DNA of 64,000 nucleotides from Methanomicrobiales archaeon HGW-Methanomicrobiales-3 (GCA_002839605.1 PGYK01000002.1:124001-188000); one strand, 5' to 3'. Shown: positions 1-9,185, counted from the stretch's first letter. Numbers and translations: made by a program. The notes: generated by a model from the letters alone, not told the origin.

Positions 1-970
1 TATGGAGTTTCTTGTGGGTATTTTTCAGTTCATCCTCTGCAAGCCGGCGTTCGGTGATATCTTCGAGTGTCTCGACAGCCCCGATGATCCTGCCCTGTGC
101 GTCCCGGATTGCGGCTGCGGTAAAATCAAGCCATTTCCCGCCCCCGCCAAGATCTGCAAAAAAGTCTGTTACCTCATAGCCGGTCTCCACCAGCCGGGAT
201 TTACACATCTTTTCCCCGTAATATACCGGGATTTTTTCCGGCATTTCATCCACGATGAGATCCGCAAGGCAGGGGCGCTCTTCATGGTAAAACGCCCTCC
301 AGTGCCCGGACGTCCCGATGATATCCTGCGCCCTGATCCCCGTGTAGTTCTCGATCGCCTCGTTCCAGTGGATAACCCGGTGGTTTTTGTCAATGACAAA
401 CTGCGGGATGGGTGAACCGTGGACAACCGCGTGGAGCCGGGCCTCGCTCTCGAGAAGTTTCTGCTGGCTGAGAATAAGGTCATCGAGATTTGACCGGACC
501 TCCTCTTCCATTGCCGTCAGCTCCTCGTACGCGGCGTTCAGCTCATCGTTCTGCTTTTTGAGGGCCCATTCGGCCTGCTGTTTCTGCACCGCCTGGGTGA
601 TCTTGTGGGCGAGCTCGGCAAACTGGGCTTTTGCATCGCCCCCCTTCTGGATATAAAAATCAGCCCCGGAGTTGAGGGCTTCGATGACCACCTCTTCCCT
701 CCCCCGCCCGGTGAAGAGGATGAACGGGAGCGTCCCGTGGTTTGACCGGACGTACTTCAGGAAGCTGATGCCGTCCATTTCGGGCATCTGGTAATCGGAG
801 ATGATGCCATCGTACACTCGGCCGTTGATCTTCGGGATCGCCTCTGCTGCCGAGCGTGCGGTATCAATCCGGAAGGATCCTGACTTTTCAAGAAATATCT
901 TGCCCAGGTCAAGGAGGTGGGGTTCGTCATCAACATACAAAATCGAGAGAGGATCAGCAGAGGGAGTCAT
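1..970 (-). CDS. Response regulator receiver/PAS protein, 3' end outside window
   Basis: Reading the minus strand from ATG at 970 gives an open frame of at least 323 residues that runs off the left edge. The N-terminus (MTPSADPLSILYVDDEP) is a CheY-like receiver with the acidic DD pair. The phosphoacceptor lies in the ISDYQMPEMDG segment and the conserved Thr/Lys region in FILFTGRG. A coiled linker of about 70 residues follows (QKQQAEWALKKQNDELN), then a PAS domain (LHAVVHGSPIPQFVID) ending with the usual PAC signature LEDITERRLAEDELK. The architecture is common among cytoplasmic hybrid signalling proteins of Methanomicrobiales; more PAS domains or a histidine kinase core may follow outside the window. 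Input and output are unknown. Confidence 0.85.
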   Translation of the reverse strand, partial: MTPSADPLSILYVDDEPHLLDLGKIFLEKSGSFRIDTARSAAEAIPKINGRVYDGIISDYQMPEMDGISFLKYVRSNHGTLPFILFTGRGREEVVIEALNSGADFYIQKGGDAKAQFAELAHKITQAVQKQQAEWALKKQNDELNAAYEELTAMEEEVRSNLDDLILSQQKLLESEARLHAVVHGSPIPQFVIDKNHRVIHWNEAIENYTGIRAQDIIGTSGHWRAFYHEERPCLADLIVDEMPEKIPVYYGEKMCKSRLVETGYEVTDFFADLGGGGKWLDFTAAAIRDAQGRIIGAVETLEDITERRLAEDELKNTHKKLH

Positions 971-1235
971 CTTTAGCACGGAGAATGAAGGGGCATGGGA
1001 GGGCCAGGTTCCGGGTACAGCGTTCGTGGTTCAGTACGGAATATTTTATCATTGACATTCGGAATGATTGGAGGAGGAGAACTATCTTCCCCGTTACTAA
1101 AATGAACGGTCAAAACGGTATTTAACCTTTTATCATTGGACCTGCCATTGGTATGGTGTCACACCGGCATGGCCTGCCGCAGTTCCCCAATCCATATATC
1201 CTCCGGATCGCCATTCTTCCTATAGGAGCACTGGG

Positions 1236-2543
1236 ATGAAATCGTACGAGCAGCAGTACCGGGCAAAACTCACCAGCCCGGACCATGCCATGGAGCACGT
1301 CAGGAACGGGGACACGATCATCTACGGCATGAGCATCGCCCAGCCGCCGGCGCTGCTTGCCGCTCTTGCCAATCGTGCGAGGCATGGCGGGGTGAGCGGC
1401 CTGAAGATGTACACGTTCCTCCCCCGCGACCCTGCCGCCCGGACCGTCCTCTCCCCCGACCTTGCCGACATCATCGAGCACCACTCGTGGTTTGTCACCG
1501 CCGCCGACCGGGACTCGGTCAAAGTCGGCCTCAACTACCATGTCCCCTCATACCTTCACCAGATCCCGCAACTGGTCGAGGATTACATGGAGACCGATGT
1601 GGCGATGGCAACCGTCTCGCCCATGGACAAGGCCGGCTTCTTCAGCCTCGGGACGGCAAACGACTACTTCTCCACTGCCGCCCGGACCTGTAAGAAACTG
1701 ATCCTTGAAGTCAACAACGCTATGCCCCGGGTCTTTGGCGACTCCTTCATCCATATCTCGGAAGTGACCGCTGTTGTCGAGAACCACGTACCGTTGATGG
1801 AACTGCCGCCTTCAAACGCAAAACCCGAGGACGATATCATCGGCCCGGCCATTGCGGCGCTGATCCCGGACGGTGCCACCATCCAGCTCGGGATCGGGAA
1901 CGTTCCCAACGCGGTTGCCCGGTACCTCATGAACCATGCGGATCTCGGGATCCATTCGGAGATGTTCACGGAAGGCATGGTCGACCTGATCGAGAACGGC
2001 GTGGCGACCGGCGCACAGAAATCCATCCATCCCCACAAGCACGTCTTCACGACAGCAGCCGGCACCAAACGGATGTACGAGTTCATGAACGACAACCCGT
2101 CAATCGAGAGTTATTCTGCTGCCCATGTCTGCTCGCCGGCGGTGATTGCCAAGAACACGAAGATGATCTCCATCAACTCGGTGCTGGAAGTCGACCTGCT
2201 CGGGCAGGCGAATGCCGAGCATCTTGAGGGTGCCACCTTCTCCGGCACGGGAGGCCAGCTCGATTTCGTCCGTGGCGCGTTTGCCTCGAAAGGTGGCAAG
2301 TCGTTCCTTGCATTCTATGCAACTGCAAAAGGCGGCACCATCTCCCGCGTGGTCCCGCAGCTCCCGCCCGGCGCGGTGGTCACGACCCCCCGTGCCGACA
2401 CCCATTACCTTGCAACCGAGTACGGGATCATTGACCTGAAAGGCAAATCCACCCGCGAGCGGGCGCTTGCCATCATCAGCATCGCCGCCCCGCAGTTCCG
2501 CGACGACCTGACCCGGGCTGCCGAGGACATGTACCTGATCTGA
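1236..2543 (+). CDS. Acetyl-CoA hydrolase/transferase family protein (4-hydroxybutyrate CoA-transferase-like)
   Basis: This 435-residue cytosolic protein has full family length for class I CoA-transferases of the acetyl-CoA hydrolase / 4-hydroxybutyrate CoA-transferase group, which move CoA between carboxylic acids. Visible signatures are the glycine-rich GIGNVPNAV segment, the HSEMFTEGMVDLIENG stretch that carries the expected catalytic glutamate (SEMF), and GTGGQLDFVRGA near the C-terminus. The start is supported by an AGGAG about 8 nt before ATG 1236, and a TATA-like TATTTAACC lies near 1117. The gene stands alone between two signalling genes, so the physiological acyl substrate cannot be told; acetate or short-chain acid activation is plausible. 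Confidence 0.85.
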   Translation: MKSYEQQYRAKLTSPDHAMEHVRNGDTIIYGMSIAQPPALLAALANRARHGGVSGLKMYTFLPRDPAARTVLSPDLADIIEHHSWFVTAADRDSVKVGLNYHVPSYLHQIPQLVEDYMETDVAMATVSPMDKAGFFSLGTANDYFSTAARTCKKLILEVNNAMPRVFGDSFIHISEVTAVVENHVPLMELPPSNAKPEDDIIGPAIAALIPDGATIQLGIGNVPNAVARYLMNHADLGIHSEMFTEGMVDLIENGVATGAQKSIHPHKHVFTTAAGTKRMYEFMNDNPSIESYSAAHVCSPAVIAKNTKMISINSVLEVDLLGQANAEHLEGATFSGTGGQLDFVRGAFASKGGKSFLAFYATAKGGTISRVVPQLPPGAVVTTPRADTHYLATEYGIIDLKGKSTRERALAIISIAAPQFRDDLTRAAEDMYLI

Positions 2544-2686
2544 ACGGGTGCCGGGATCGGGCTTTTTTCGTAAACCGGGTCCTTGCACAGGGTGCAGACG
2601 GCAGCATCCCGGGTCCCGTATCCTCCGGGAAGGGTGAGAATAAATACCGTCATGCAGATGGTATCCTGAGAAGTGAGGACACAAAA

Positions 2687-4777
2687 ATGGACCTGCGCAG
2701 GAAAGTGCTCTTGGGCTTTTTCATCATCATCATCGCCACGATGGTCGTTCTCGCCTCCCTGCCGGTCCTGGTCATTTTAGGGAATTACCAGACCTTAGAG
2801 TCCACCTATGTCCGTACCGATGTCAGCCTTGTCCTGAAAAACCTTGAAGGAGAGATCCGGAGCCTTGAAGCCAATGCCCCGGACTGGGGGGCGTGGGATG
2901 ACACCTACGCTTTTGTAACCGGGGAAAAACCTGACTTTGCCGAGGTGAACCTCATGGCATCAACCTTTGAGACCCTCCGGGCCAGTTTTTTCATCATCAC
3001 GGATGAAGAGGGCACGATCCTCTACGCGAACGGGTATGATCTTGTTAATGGCACCGCAGAGCCGGTCAGCCCCTCTCTGGTTGCAGAACTCGAAACGGGC
3101 GAAATTTTGTCGCGAACCCTCGATGGGATGACCGGGGTCTCGGGGTTCCTCAGCCTGCCCGAAGGCCCGGTCATTATGAGTTCCTATCCCATCCTGAAAA
3201 GTGACTACTCCGGGCCCCCGGAAGGGATGGTGATCATCGGCCGGAACGTAGCCGATACGGAGATTCTCCGCTCAAATGACGATACGGTTCCCACCATCTC
3301 GCTCATGCCGTTTGACCCGTCCACGGTCCGGCCTGCCGATCCCGCCCTGCGTACGGGAAGTGGGGAGGGATCCGTCCTGGTCCGGCCCATCAATGATGAA
3401 CGGGTGGAAGGACAGACCGTGATCCGGGACATTTACGGCAGGGACGCGCTGCTGCTCACCATCGGGACACCCCGCGGCATCTACCAGCAGGGAAAGGAGA
3501 CCATCCTCACCTTCATCCTGCTCCAGCTTGCCATCATCCTCGTGGTGGGGATCTTCGGGATCCTTGCCCTTGACCGGGGAGTTTTTGCCCGCATCAATGC
3601 CATCAACACGGATATTGAATCTATCACCGGAAAAACGGGAGGCACCCGGCGGATCCGGGCTGACGGCAGCGACGAACTCTCGCGCCTTGCCGGTGCCATG
3701 AACGCCCTGCTCGACCAGATCGGGAAGAACCAGGCTGAACTTTTAGAGAGCGAAGAGAAGTTCCGGTCGATTGTCGAGACCTCGCCCAACCTGATCTGGG
3801 AACTGGACCGTGAGGGAACATTCCTCTACCTGAGCCCGGCCGTCACCTCCATCCTGGGGTATACCCCGGAAGAGGCGATCGGGCGACGTGTCACGGACCT
3901 GGTCCCGGAGGAGGAGAGAGATGCGGCACTCCAAAAAATGGCAGGGCTGGTCTCATCGGACACCGGGCAGGTTACCCTTGAGATCCCCGCCCGCCACCGG
4001 AACGGGCATATCGTGTATCTCGATATCCGCACGGCCCGGATGGCCGGCCCGGCAGGAACCCTCAAAGGGTTCCGCGGGGTGGCAATCGACATCACCGAGC
4101 GGAAACTGGCTGAAAATACCCTCCGGCAGGTCATCAAAAAGCTCACCATCCTCTCAAGCATCACGCGCCACGACATCCTCAACCAGCTCTCGATCCTTCG
4201 CGGGTTCTTAACCCTGGTGAAGAAGAATGTCACCGACGCAAAACTCCAGACCTATATTGCAAAAGAGGAGTCAGCGGCAGCAGCCATTGAGCACCAGATC
4301 AGCTTCACGCGGGACTACGAGAATATCGGGGTCCACGCGCCACAGTGGCAGGACGTGAAGGCAACCATTGAGGGAGCGCTTGTTCCCCTCCGGCCCCTCC
4401 CCTTCCCGGTGACCGTGGATATCGAAGGTCTGCTCATCCATGCCGACCCGCTCCTTGCCAAGGTCTTTTACAATCTTGTCGAGAACTCGATCCGGCACGG
4501 GGAGAAGGTTACCCGGATCACCTTCTCCTGCCAGGAGTCGGCTGACAGCCAGCTCATCGTGTACGAAGATGACGGGAAAGGGGTCCCGCTCCCCGAGAAG
4601 GAGAACATCTTTAACCGGAAATACTTCAGCCATACCGGTCTTGGCCTCTTCCTCTCCCGGGAGATCCTCGGGATGACCGGTATCCGTATCCGGGAGTGCG
4701 GGGAAGAGGGCCGGGGTGCCCGGTTCGAGATAGCCGTGCCAAAGGTGGCGGTCCGGTTCAGCAAAAATCCGCAGTAA
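2687..4777 (+). CDS. Membrane sensor histidine kinase (CHASE4-HAMP-PAS-HATPase)
   Basis: This 696-residue protein has a transmembrane segment at residues 7-29, an extracellular CHASE4-type sensor with the characteristic WGAWDDTYAF motif near residue 65, and a second membrane segment at about 270-291. A HAMP linker follows, then a PAS domain from about 355 (SIVETSPNLIWELD) closing with the PAC signature GVAIDITERKLAE. The H-box is TRHDILNQL near 487, the N-box NLVENSIRHG near 592, and the G boxes DDGKGVPL and GLGLFLSREIL close the ATPase domain. It should phosphorylate a response regulator after sensing an external ligand. No partner regulator is adjacent; the receiver protein at the left edge is the nearest candidate. 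Confidence 0.92.
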   Translation: MDLRRKVLLGFFIIIIATMVVLASLPVLVILGNYQTLESTYVRTDVSLVLKNLEGEIRSLEANAPDWGAWDDTYAFVTGEKPDFAEVNLMASTFETLRASFFIITDEEGTILYANGYDLVNGTAEPVSPSLVAELETGEILSRTLDGMTGVSGFLSLPEGPVIMSSYPILKSDYSGPPEGMVIIGRNVADTEILRSNDDTVPTISLMPFDPSTVRPADPALRTGSGEGSVLVRPINDERVEGQTVIRDIYGRDALLLTIGTPRGIYQQGKETILTFILLQLAIILVVGIFGILALDRGVFARINAINTDIESITGKTGGTRRIRADGSDELSRLAGAMNALLDQIGKNQAELLESEEKFRSIVETSPNLIWELDREGTFLYLSPAVTSILGYTPEEAIGRRVTDLVPEEERDAALQKMAGLVSSDTGQVTLEIPARHRNGHIVYLDIRTARMAGPAGTLKGFRGVAIDITERKLAENTLRQVIKKLTILSSITRHDILNQLSILRGFLTLVKKNVTDAKLQTYIAKEESAAAAIEHQISFTRDYENIGVHAPQWQDVKATIEGALVPLRPLPFPVTVDIEGLLIHADPLLAKVFYNLVENSIRHGEKVTRITFSCQESADSQLIVYEDDGKGVPLPEKENIFNRKYFSHTGLGLFLSREILGMTGIRIRECGEEGRGARFEIAVPKVAVRFSKNPQ

Positions 4778-4826
4778 CCGGCCCGCTGTTGTGGAACGGA
4801 ACCCTTGTCAGCCCGGTCAGCGGTTC

Positions 4827-5570
4827 CTAGATCTCCACGGTCAGCCCGTCTGTTGCCGCGATGAGGCCGGGGAACATCTTCCCGAACTCCTCCTGCACGG
4901 CAGCCCGCTCATCCAGCGTTTTGTACACCTCCGCCCCGAAGTGCACGAGCGCAAGCCGTTTTGCGTGTGCCCGCTCTGCGATCCCGATCGCGTCCTGCGG
5001 GTTTAAGTGCGGCCAGCCGGGGCTCTCCTCGCCGGGCTTCAAGGCGCATTCCGTGATGAACAGGTCGGCGTTCCGGGCAAGGAGGGCAGCATTGTCGCAG
5101 ACGCCGGTGTCCGTGCAGAACGCGATGACCTTCCCGTCGATCTCCACCCGGTAGCCATAGCAGGGGGCGGGGTGGACGAGCGGCCGGCACTCCACGGTGA
5201 AGGGGAGCTGGTGGACGCCCTCGGAGAGTTCGTGCGCCTGCGCCGGGAAGGGGAGCTTGTCGAGCGGGACGGTGAATGGCTCGTTGACAAAAGTTGCGAG
5301 GAGCGCACACCCGCCCGGCAGGGTGTAGATCTTCAGCCCTTTGTGGAACCGGAACTTGACGAGCGTATGGAGCCCGGCGATATGGTCGATGTGGAAGTGG
5401 GAGAGGAAGAGGTATACCGGTTTCTCCTGCGAGATGTACTGGTCGGCCTTTGCGATCCCGTTGCCGGCATCGAAGATGATGTCATACTCCTCTGTCTGCA
5501 CGAGCACGGAGACGGTGTTGCCGGTGGCGGTATCAAACCAGCCGTTGGTTCCAAGGAAGGTCACCTTCAT
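4827..5570 (-). CDS. Metallo-beta-lactamase fold hydrolase, RNase Z-like
   Basis: The 247-residue product begins MKVTFLGTNGWFDTATGNT, a standard opening for beta-lactamase-fold hydrolases. It carries the metal-binding motif SHFHIDHIAG and later ligands (FCTDTGVCD, FITECAL, LALVHFGAE) in the order found in RNase Z and the related phosphodiesterase/YycJ groups. The flexible exosite arm of true tRNase Z is not obvious, so substrate assignment stops at metal-dependent hydrolase. I use ATG 5570 because homology-like sequence starts there; the open frame extends back to 5654, but that extension (rich in Pro and Phe) looks like leader. The promoter region is shared with the divergent gene at 5667. 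Confidence 0.8.
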   Translation of the reverse strand: MKVTFLGTNGWFDTATGNTVSVLVQTEEYDIIFDAGNGIAKADQYISQEKPVYLFLSHFHIDHIAGLHTLVKFRFHKGLKIYTLPGGCALLATFVNEPFTVPLDKLPFPAQAHELSEGVHQLPFTVECRPLVHPAPCYGYRVEIDGKVIAFCTDTGVCDNAALLARNADLFITECALKPGEESPGWPHLNPQDAIGIAERAHAKRLALVHFGAEVYKTLDERAAVQEEFGKMFPGLIAATDGLTVEI

Positions 5571-5666
5571 GGTACAAGGGTTTACCGGGCAGGAGAAAAA
5601 GGGTGGCGGTGGGGTATCCTTTAATGCCTCACGGGAGGACTCGTTATATATCAAAAGGAGAAAAAA

Positions 5667-6512
5667 ATGGCCCGAACACTCTACTTACCCCTAATCCTCG
5701 TTGTCCTTGTCCTGTGCCTCGGTGTGCTGCCGGTATCGGCAGTCATCATGGAAGTCACGCTTTCAGGCACCGTGTCTGCCATGAGCGCGGAGACAAACAC
5801 GCTCACCATCGAAAACCCGGCCCGGTACGGCTGCGATTACCCGGCAGAAGGAAGCCCGGTCTGCACCTTCACGCCCATCGACAGCGTGCCCGTGACCGGC
5901 TCCGTGCCCGACAGCGCTGCGTTCTCTGTCTTCAAACCGGGGGATACCGTTGTTGCGACCAGCCTCGGGGATGTTGGCGGGAACTGGATCACGCTTGCAA
6001 AACTCTATGGTCCCGGCCCGGGCGAAGAGTTTGTGACGGATATCGTGGGCGACCCTTCGACGGTTGTGGTCCCGCTTGCTGGTGACTACTCGCTCGATAT
6101 CGCGACCAGCCCCGACTGCACAACCTGTTCCGGCACGACCTGCACGGCACAATCGGCAAAGGTGAAAGTGCAGAGCAGCGGATCCGTGGTGTTTGAGAAG
6201 ATCCTCCTGCCCCGGTATGCGCTTGAGTATAATGGCCGCAACGACGGGTCGGCTGTCGCGGTCACGTTCGTGCACGGCGAGGCGTCATCCATGACCTGTG
6301 CGGCGGGCAGCGCCGGTATGGCCGGCCCGCAGCCAATTTCGGTCTTTATCGTGAATGTCGTGCCGCCCGTCGGGTTCTCACCGCAGGCTCCCGCCCCGGC
6401 AGAGACTCCCGCTCCGGCGACACCGGTCCCGACCACGAAGTCCCCGCTTTCGGCTGCTGCCGCGCTCGGTGCGCTGGCTCTGGTGGGGCTTGCCGTTATC
6501 CGACGGCAGTAG
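5667..6512 (+). CDS. Secreted cell-surface protein with C-terminal membrane anchor
   Basis: The 281-residue protein has a signal peptide (LYLPLILVVLVLCLGVLPVSA), a beta-rich central region with two cysteine clusters, and a linker of Pro/Ala/Thr. It ends in a C-terminal hydrophobic segment and RRQ tail (AAALGALALVGLAVIRRQ). This matches methanogen surface proteins held by a C-terminal helix, possibly processed by an archaeosortase. An AAGGAG lies 6-7 nt before ATG 5667, and TTATATA at about 5643 is the likely promoter core. The function of the central domain is not recognised. Confidence 0.75.
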   Translation: MARTLYLPLILVVLVLCLGVLPVSAVIMEVTLSGTVSAMSAETNTLTIENPARYGCDYPAEGSPVCTFTPIDSVPVTGSVPDSAAFSVFKPGDTVVATSLGDVGGNWITLAKLYGPGPGEEFVTDIVGDPSTVVVPLAGDYSLDIATSPDCTTCSGTTCTAQSAKVKVQSSGSVVFEKILLPRYALEYNGRNDGSAVAVTFVHGEASSMTCAAGSAGMAGPQPISVFIVNVVPPVGFSPQAPAPAETPAPATPVPTTKSPLSAAAALGALALVGLAVIRRQ

Positions 6513-6646
6513 GTGGCACGTATCCGGTCACAAACCGGAATGTACCCGCATCCTTTTTTTCCTGCACCGTGCAAAACTTTTTATCCTGACAGCAGGATTG
6601 ATTTTTTATTTTCAGGCAGATGAACAACAACGGAGGTGAGGTGAGG

Positions 6647-6856
6647 ATGGTGCGAAGTGGAAAGAGTCGTGCCGGCAGCAAGGCAGGCAGTTCATCGGTC
6701 AGGACGGGTGCCCGGGGTGGCAGGAACACGGTTCCGGTGCCGGCGGTGGAGGATGAGGATCCCCTGCATGACCTGCGGGTGCAGGACGACGACTGGCAGG
6801 ATCCCGCAAACGACGAGTACGTGTGGCCGCAGTTCGATGAAGAGGTGGATGACTAA
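6647..6856 (+). CDS. Small charge-polarised protein, unknown function
   Basis: This is a 69-residue open frame. I choose ATG 6647 rather than 6620 because GGAGGTGA at 6632-6639 sits 7 nt before it, a near-perfect Shine-Dalgarno. The N-terminal half is basic and low-complexity (VRSGKSRAGSKAGSS, RTGARGGRN); the C-terminal half is strongly acidic (VEDEDPLHDL, DDDWQDP, FDEEVDD). No known domain is visible; the pattern suggests a disordered nucleic-acid- or protein-binding peptide. A run of eight T directly after the stop is a probable terminator. The strong ribosome site and terminator support a real gene. Confidence 0.55.
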   Translation: MVRSGKSRAGSKAGSSSVRTGARGGRNTVPVPAVEDEDPLHDLRVQDDDWQDPANDEYVWPQFDEEVDD

Positions 6857-6864
6857 TTTTTTTT
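6857..6864 (+). terminator. Poly-T terminator after the 69-residue gene
   Basis: Eight T residues directly follow the stop codon at 6856, the usual form of an archaeal intrinsic terminator. Confidence 0.5.
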
Positions 6865-6997
6865 GCAGTCAAATCCTGTCGGGTTTTTGGGGTCGCCGGC
6901 TTGCCCCTTGGGGCGGTTCCATTGCCGATATTTTTTGCTCCCGACTGTTTTGAGTGGGTACAATAAACGGTGAATTCATCTGCCCTTTGCATTGCGT

Positions 6998-7048
6998 GAG
7001 CCGCGGCGGAAGCGTCCGTCGGCGTGGCGGAGTTCATCGTAAGGGGGG
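6998..7048 (+). repeat. Palindromic repeat B, copy 1 (divergent)
   Basis: A GC-rich inverted repeat (GCCGCGGCGGAAGCG ... GTGGCGG) is followed by the family's trailing motif AGTTCATCGTAAGGGGGG. The trailing motif is the same as in the copy at about 58.2 kb. It lies in a 250-bp space with no gene between 6857 and 7107. Confidence 0.65.
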
Positions 7049-7107
7049 AGTATATGGCAAAACAGGTGGACCGGTATAAGGAGAACCAGCCGGTCTCCCC
7101 GTAATTT

Positions 7108-7416
7108 TTACATCTTTGACTGGTCCTTGGGCCGCGCCGTGCTGTGGACCGTGGGCCCCTTTGCCCCGAGGCCGAGCATCGGGTCGCGCTTCTTCTTCCG
7201 CGCCTCACCGGGTTCCGCTTCGGGCATCTTTGCCAAAAAGCACTCCACCGGGTCCCTGCCGCCGGCGCAGGTCCGGTCTTTGAACTCGCTGCACTCCTCA
7301 CAGGCTGGCACCTGGGTTGGCAGCAGCGATGGGAAATGGTTCTTCCAGAGCGCGGGGTCGATCTTCCCCTGCTCCAGGAACCGCTGGATGTGACGTGCCG
7401 TGTATTTCATGCTCAT
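7108..7416 (-). CDS. Small Cys-containing protein, unknown function
   Basis: The 102-residue product begins MSMKYTARHIQRFLEQGKID. A central cysteine set (CEECSEFKDRTC, then C in VECFLAK) could bind metal. The tail is basic and rich in Lys/Arg (ARKKKRDPM). The frame extends upstream to 7725, but that part overlaps the divergent enzyme start at 7624 and looks non-coding, so ATG 7416 (or 7410) is preferred. I know similar short proteins only as conserved hypotheticals of methanogens; no function can be given. Confidence 0.6.
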   Translation of the reverse strand: MSMKYTARHIQRFLEQGKIDPALWKNHFPSLLPTQVPACEECSEFKDRTCAGGRDPVECFLAKMPEAEPGEARKKKRDPMLGLGAKGPTVHSTARPKDQSKM

Positions 7417-7623
7417 CTCTATGGGTGTGCTCCTGTTTATGATTCTTTGCTGCAGGCCAAAAATTCCGTTCATTTCCCGCACGGAAGGGGGGATGCCCGG
7501 ATGGGACCGGATCCTCCTGCTGCTTGCGGATGGCATGAAAAATATATACGCTCCAAAATACAATGGAGATGAGCGGATGGTTCTTTGGGCTGCCATGGCC
7601 CGGGACCCGGCCGGGAGCCGGTT

Positions 7624-8667
7624 ATGCCAGAAGAATTTACCCTTGCCACGTTCAACTGCGAGAACCTCTTTTCGAGGCCCGCCATCTTTGAAGAGAACGA
7701 TGAACGATCCCGGGAGCTCCTGCACGAGGTTGATCTCCTCAAGGCCGAGCTCAAAAAACCGGTCTTTGACAAAGCCGAGATCGCCCGGCTGGAAAAATCC
7801 CTCAAAGGGTTTGCCGTCATCACCGATATCCGCGGCAAGGCTGCTTCTGCCAAAGGTGCGGCGGACTGGCTCGGGTACGTGAGCCTTGTGAAGACCACGC
7901 TCGCGGACGTGACGGCGAGCAACGTTGCCCGGGTGATAGCCGATACCAATGCGGACGTGGTCTGCTTAATCGAGGTCGAGGACCGGCTCACGCTCAAGGG
8001 GTTCCACAACGATATCCTGAACAAACAGTTCCTGAAACCGGCACAGCAGGAGCCGTACCCGTACCTCATGTCCATCCAGGGCAACGACGGCCGGGGGATC
8101 AACGTGGCCGTGATGTCGCGGGTTCCCATCACCTGGATGCAGAGCCATGTCCATGACAGGACGGAGAAGAACACACCGCTCTTCTCCCGCGACTGCCTTG
8201 AAGTGAACCTTGCTCTTGAGAATAAACCCTTACACCTGCTCCTGAACCATTTCAAGTCCATGGGGTACAGTTCCGGAGACGACCCGCAGGGGAGCAAGCG
8301 GCGGCTCGTGCAGAGTACGCGGGTTGCAGAACTGCTCGATTCCCACGATCTGTCGGAGGAGTACGTGGTTGTTGCCGGCGACTTCAACTCGCCCGCGGAC
8401 AGCCCGTCGCTTGCCCCGGTCCTGAAAAAAGCCGGGATGTATAACGTGAACGAGGAACTTCCCGAGGGAAAGCGCGGCACGTACCGGACCGGCAAAGACC
8501 AGCTCGATTATATCGTGGTCTCCGATGCGCTGAAGGAGCAACTCTCCGGGGTCCGGATCGAACGCCGGGGCGTGTACACCGCCCGGGGGGAGAAGTACCC
8601 GACCGTGACGAGCCGGCGCACGGAAGCCTCGGACCATGCGGCGGTCGTGGCAACGTTTGCGGTGTGA
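7624..8667 (+). CDS. Endonuclease/exonuclease/phosphatase family protein
   Basis: The 347-residue protein begins TLATFNCENLFSRP, the first conserved block of the EEP fold (Asn/Glu metal ligands). It continues with CLIEVEDR, VAVMSRVPI, LLLNHFKSMG, VVVAGDFNSPADSPS (catalytic Asp/Asn) and ends with SDHAAVVATF (Asp-His pair). All EEP catalytic blocks are present, so it should cleave phosphodiester or phosphomonoester bonds with Mg2+. Homologues include exported nucleases, but no signal peptide is seen here, so the protein is cytosolic. ATG 7624 has GGAG 7 nt upstream; the earlier ATG 7585 gives a Gly/Pro-rich extension that is unlikely to be coding. Confidence 0.85.
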   Translation: MPEEFTLATFNCENLFSRPAIFEENDERSRELLHEVDLLKAELKKPVFDKAEIARLEKSLKGFAVITDIRGKAASAKGAADWLGYVSLVKTTLADVTASNVARVIADTNADVVCLIEVEDRLTLKGFHNDILNKQFLKPAQQEPYPYLMSIQGNDGRGINVAVMSRVPITWMQSHVHDRTEKNTPLFSRDCLEVNLALENKPLHLLLNHFKSMGYSSGDDPQGSKRRLVQSTRVAELLDSHDLSEEYVVVAGDFNSPADSPSLAPVLKKAGMYNVNEELPEGKRGTYRTGKDQLDYIVVSDALKEQLSGVRIERRGVYTARGEKYPTVTSRRTEASDHAAVVATFAV

Positions 8668-8717
8668 GGCGGGGCGTCCCCGGAACGGTCAAAATGATTC
8701 ATCGAACTGCTCTGTAA

Positions 8718-8939
8718 AAATCATTCCCACAGTGTCATTTTGTGGAATTGCGAGAGTGACCCCCTCTCTACCTAAAGAGGAGGGAGCACCCCAAGGGAGA
8801 AGCCCCCAAAAACCCCGGTTCTATCGTTTTAGTTTCAAGTGCCCATGTACGGCCTGCTCCTCGGGGCGAGGGTCGATGAGGCCCCGAGCGCCCGTGGCCC
8901 CCATCGCAGATCAATCTATGATTTCTGGCAGGTTTTCTA
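8718..8939 (+). repeat. Dispersed repeat A, copy 1
   Basis: About 222 bp starting AAATCATTCCCACAGTGTCA and ending GGCAGGTTTTCTA align nearly end to end with 39264-39486, with substitutions and short indels. Internal stems include CTCGGGGC/GCCCCGAG (from about 8860) and a CCCTC/GAGGG stem around 8763-8785. A minus-strand reading frame in the other copy is broken here by a 1-nt indel, which argues against protein coding. Confidence 0.85.
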
Positions 8940-8971
8940 AATGAAAAACACAATTTCTAAAAGAATATATT

Positions 8972-8991
8972 ATGGGGGCTGATGCCCCCAT
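8972..8991. terminator. Perfect 8-bp stem hairpin, shared with 42.65 kb
   Basis: ATGGGGGC - TGAT - GCCCCCAT forms a perfect stem-loop. The same 20 nt occur in inverted orientation at 42649-42668, after another convergent gene end, so it probably acts as a two-way transcription stop or is a mobile hairpin. Confidence 0.5.
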
Positions 8992-8994
8992 GCC

Positions 8995-9055
8995 CCCGGT
9001 TGCGATTCCTGCCGCCGCCCCCGCGGGAGCGCTCCCGCGGCGGCTTCAATTCGGG
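8995..9055 (-). repeat. Palindromic repeat B, copy 2
   Basis: Read on the minus strand it gives AATTGAAGCCGCCGCGGG and a GCGGGGGCGGCGG arm, the same layout as the copies at 39.15 and 58.17 kb. The core CCGCGGGAGCGCTCCCGCGG is a perfect palindrome. Confidence 0.75.
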
Positions 9056-9130
9056 TTTATTTCATATCCGGTGGTTTCCCCCACCGAGCCGTATCACGTC
9101 CCTGAACGGATAAAACCCCTGTAAAAAGGC

Positions 9131-9185
9131 AGTATTTTTCATAGTTCTAGTGTGAACCCCCGTTCATGCCCGTTTCTACAGAGCA
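9131..9185 (-). repeat. Repeat C, copy 1
   Basis: The minus strand reads CTCTGTAGAAACGGGCATGA, then ACGGGGGTTCACAC and ATGAAAAA. This matches the copies at 39021-39076 and 50301-50353. It precedes a B copy in the same orientation, as in the other two loci. Confidence 0.75.

Noticed and set aside
2-415. Plus-strand frame at the left edge
   Set aside because: Shadow of the minus-strand receiver/PAS gene, whose translation shows clear domains.
8768-8953. Minus-strand frame in repeat A as a protein gene
   Set aside because: Compared with the copy at 39.4 kb the frame is broken by a 1-nt indel, and neither copy has a convincing start or ribosome site.
8995-9185. CRISPR-like array of palindromes
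   Set aside because: The B and C elements are dispersed single copies of different kinds, without regular spacers, and no array is seen.
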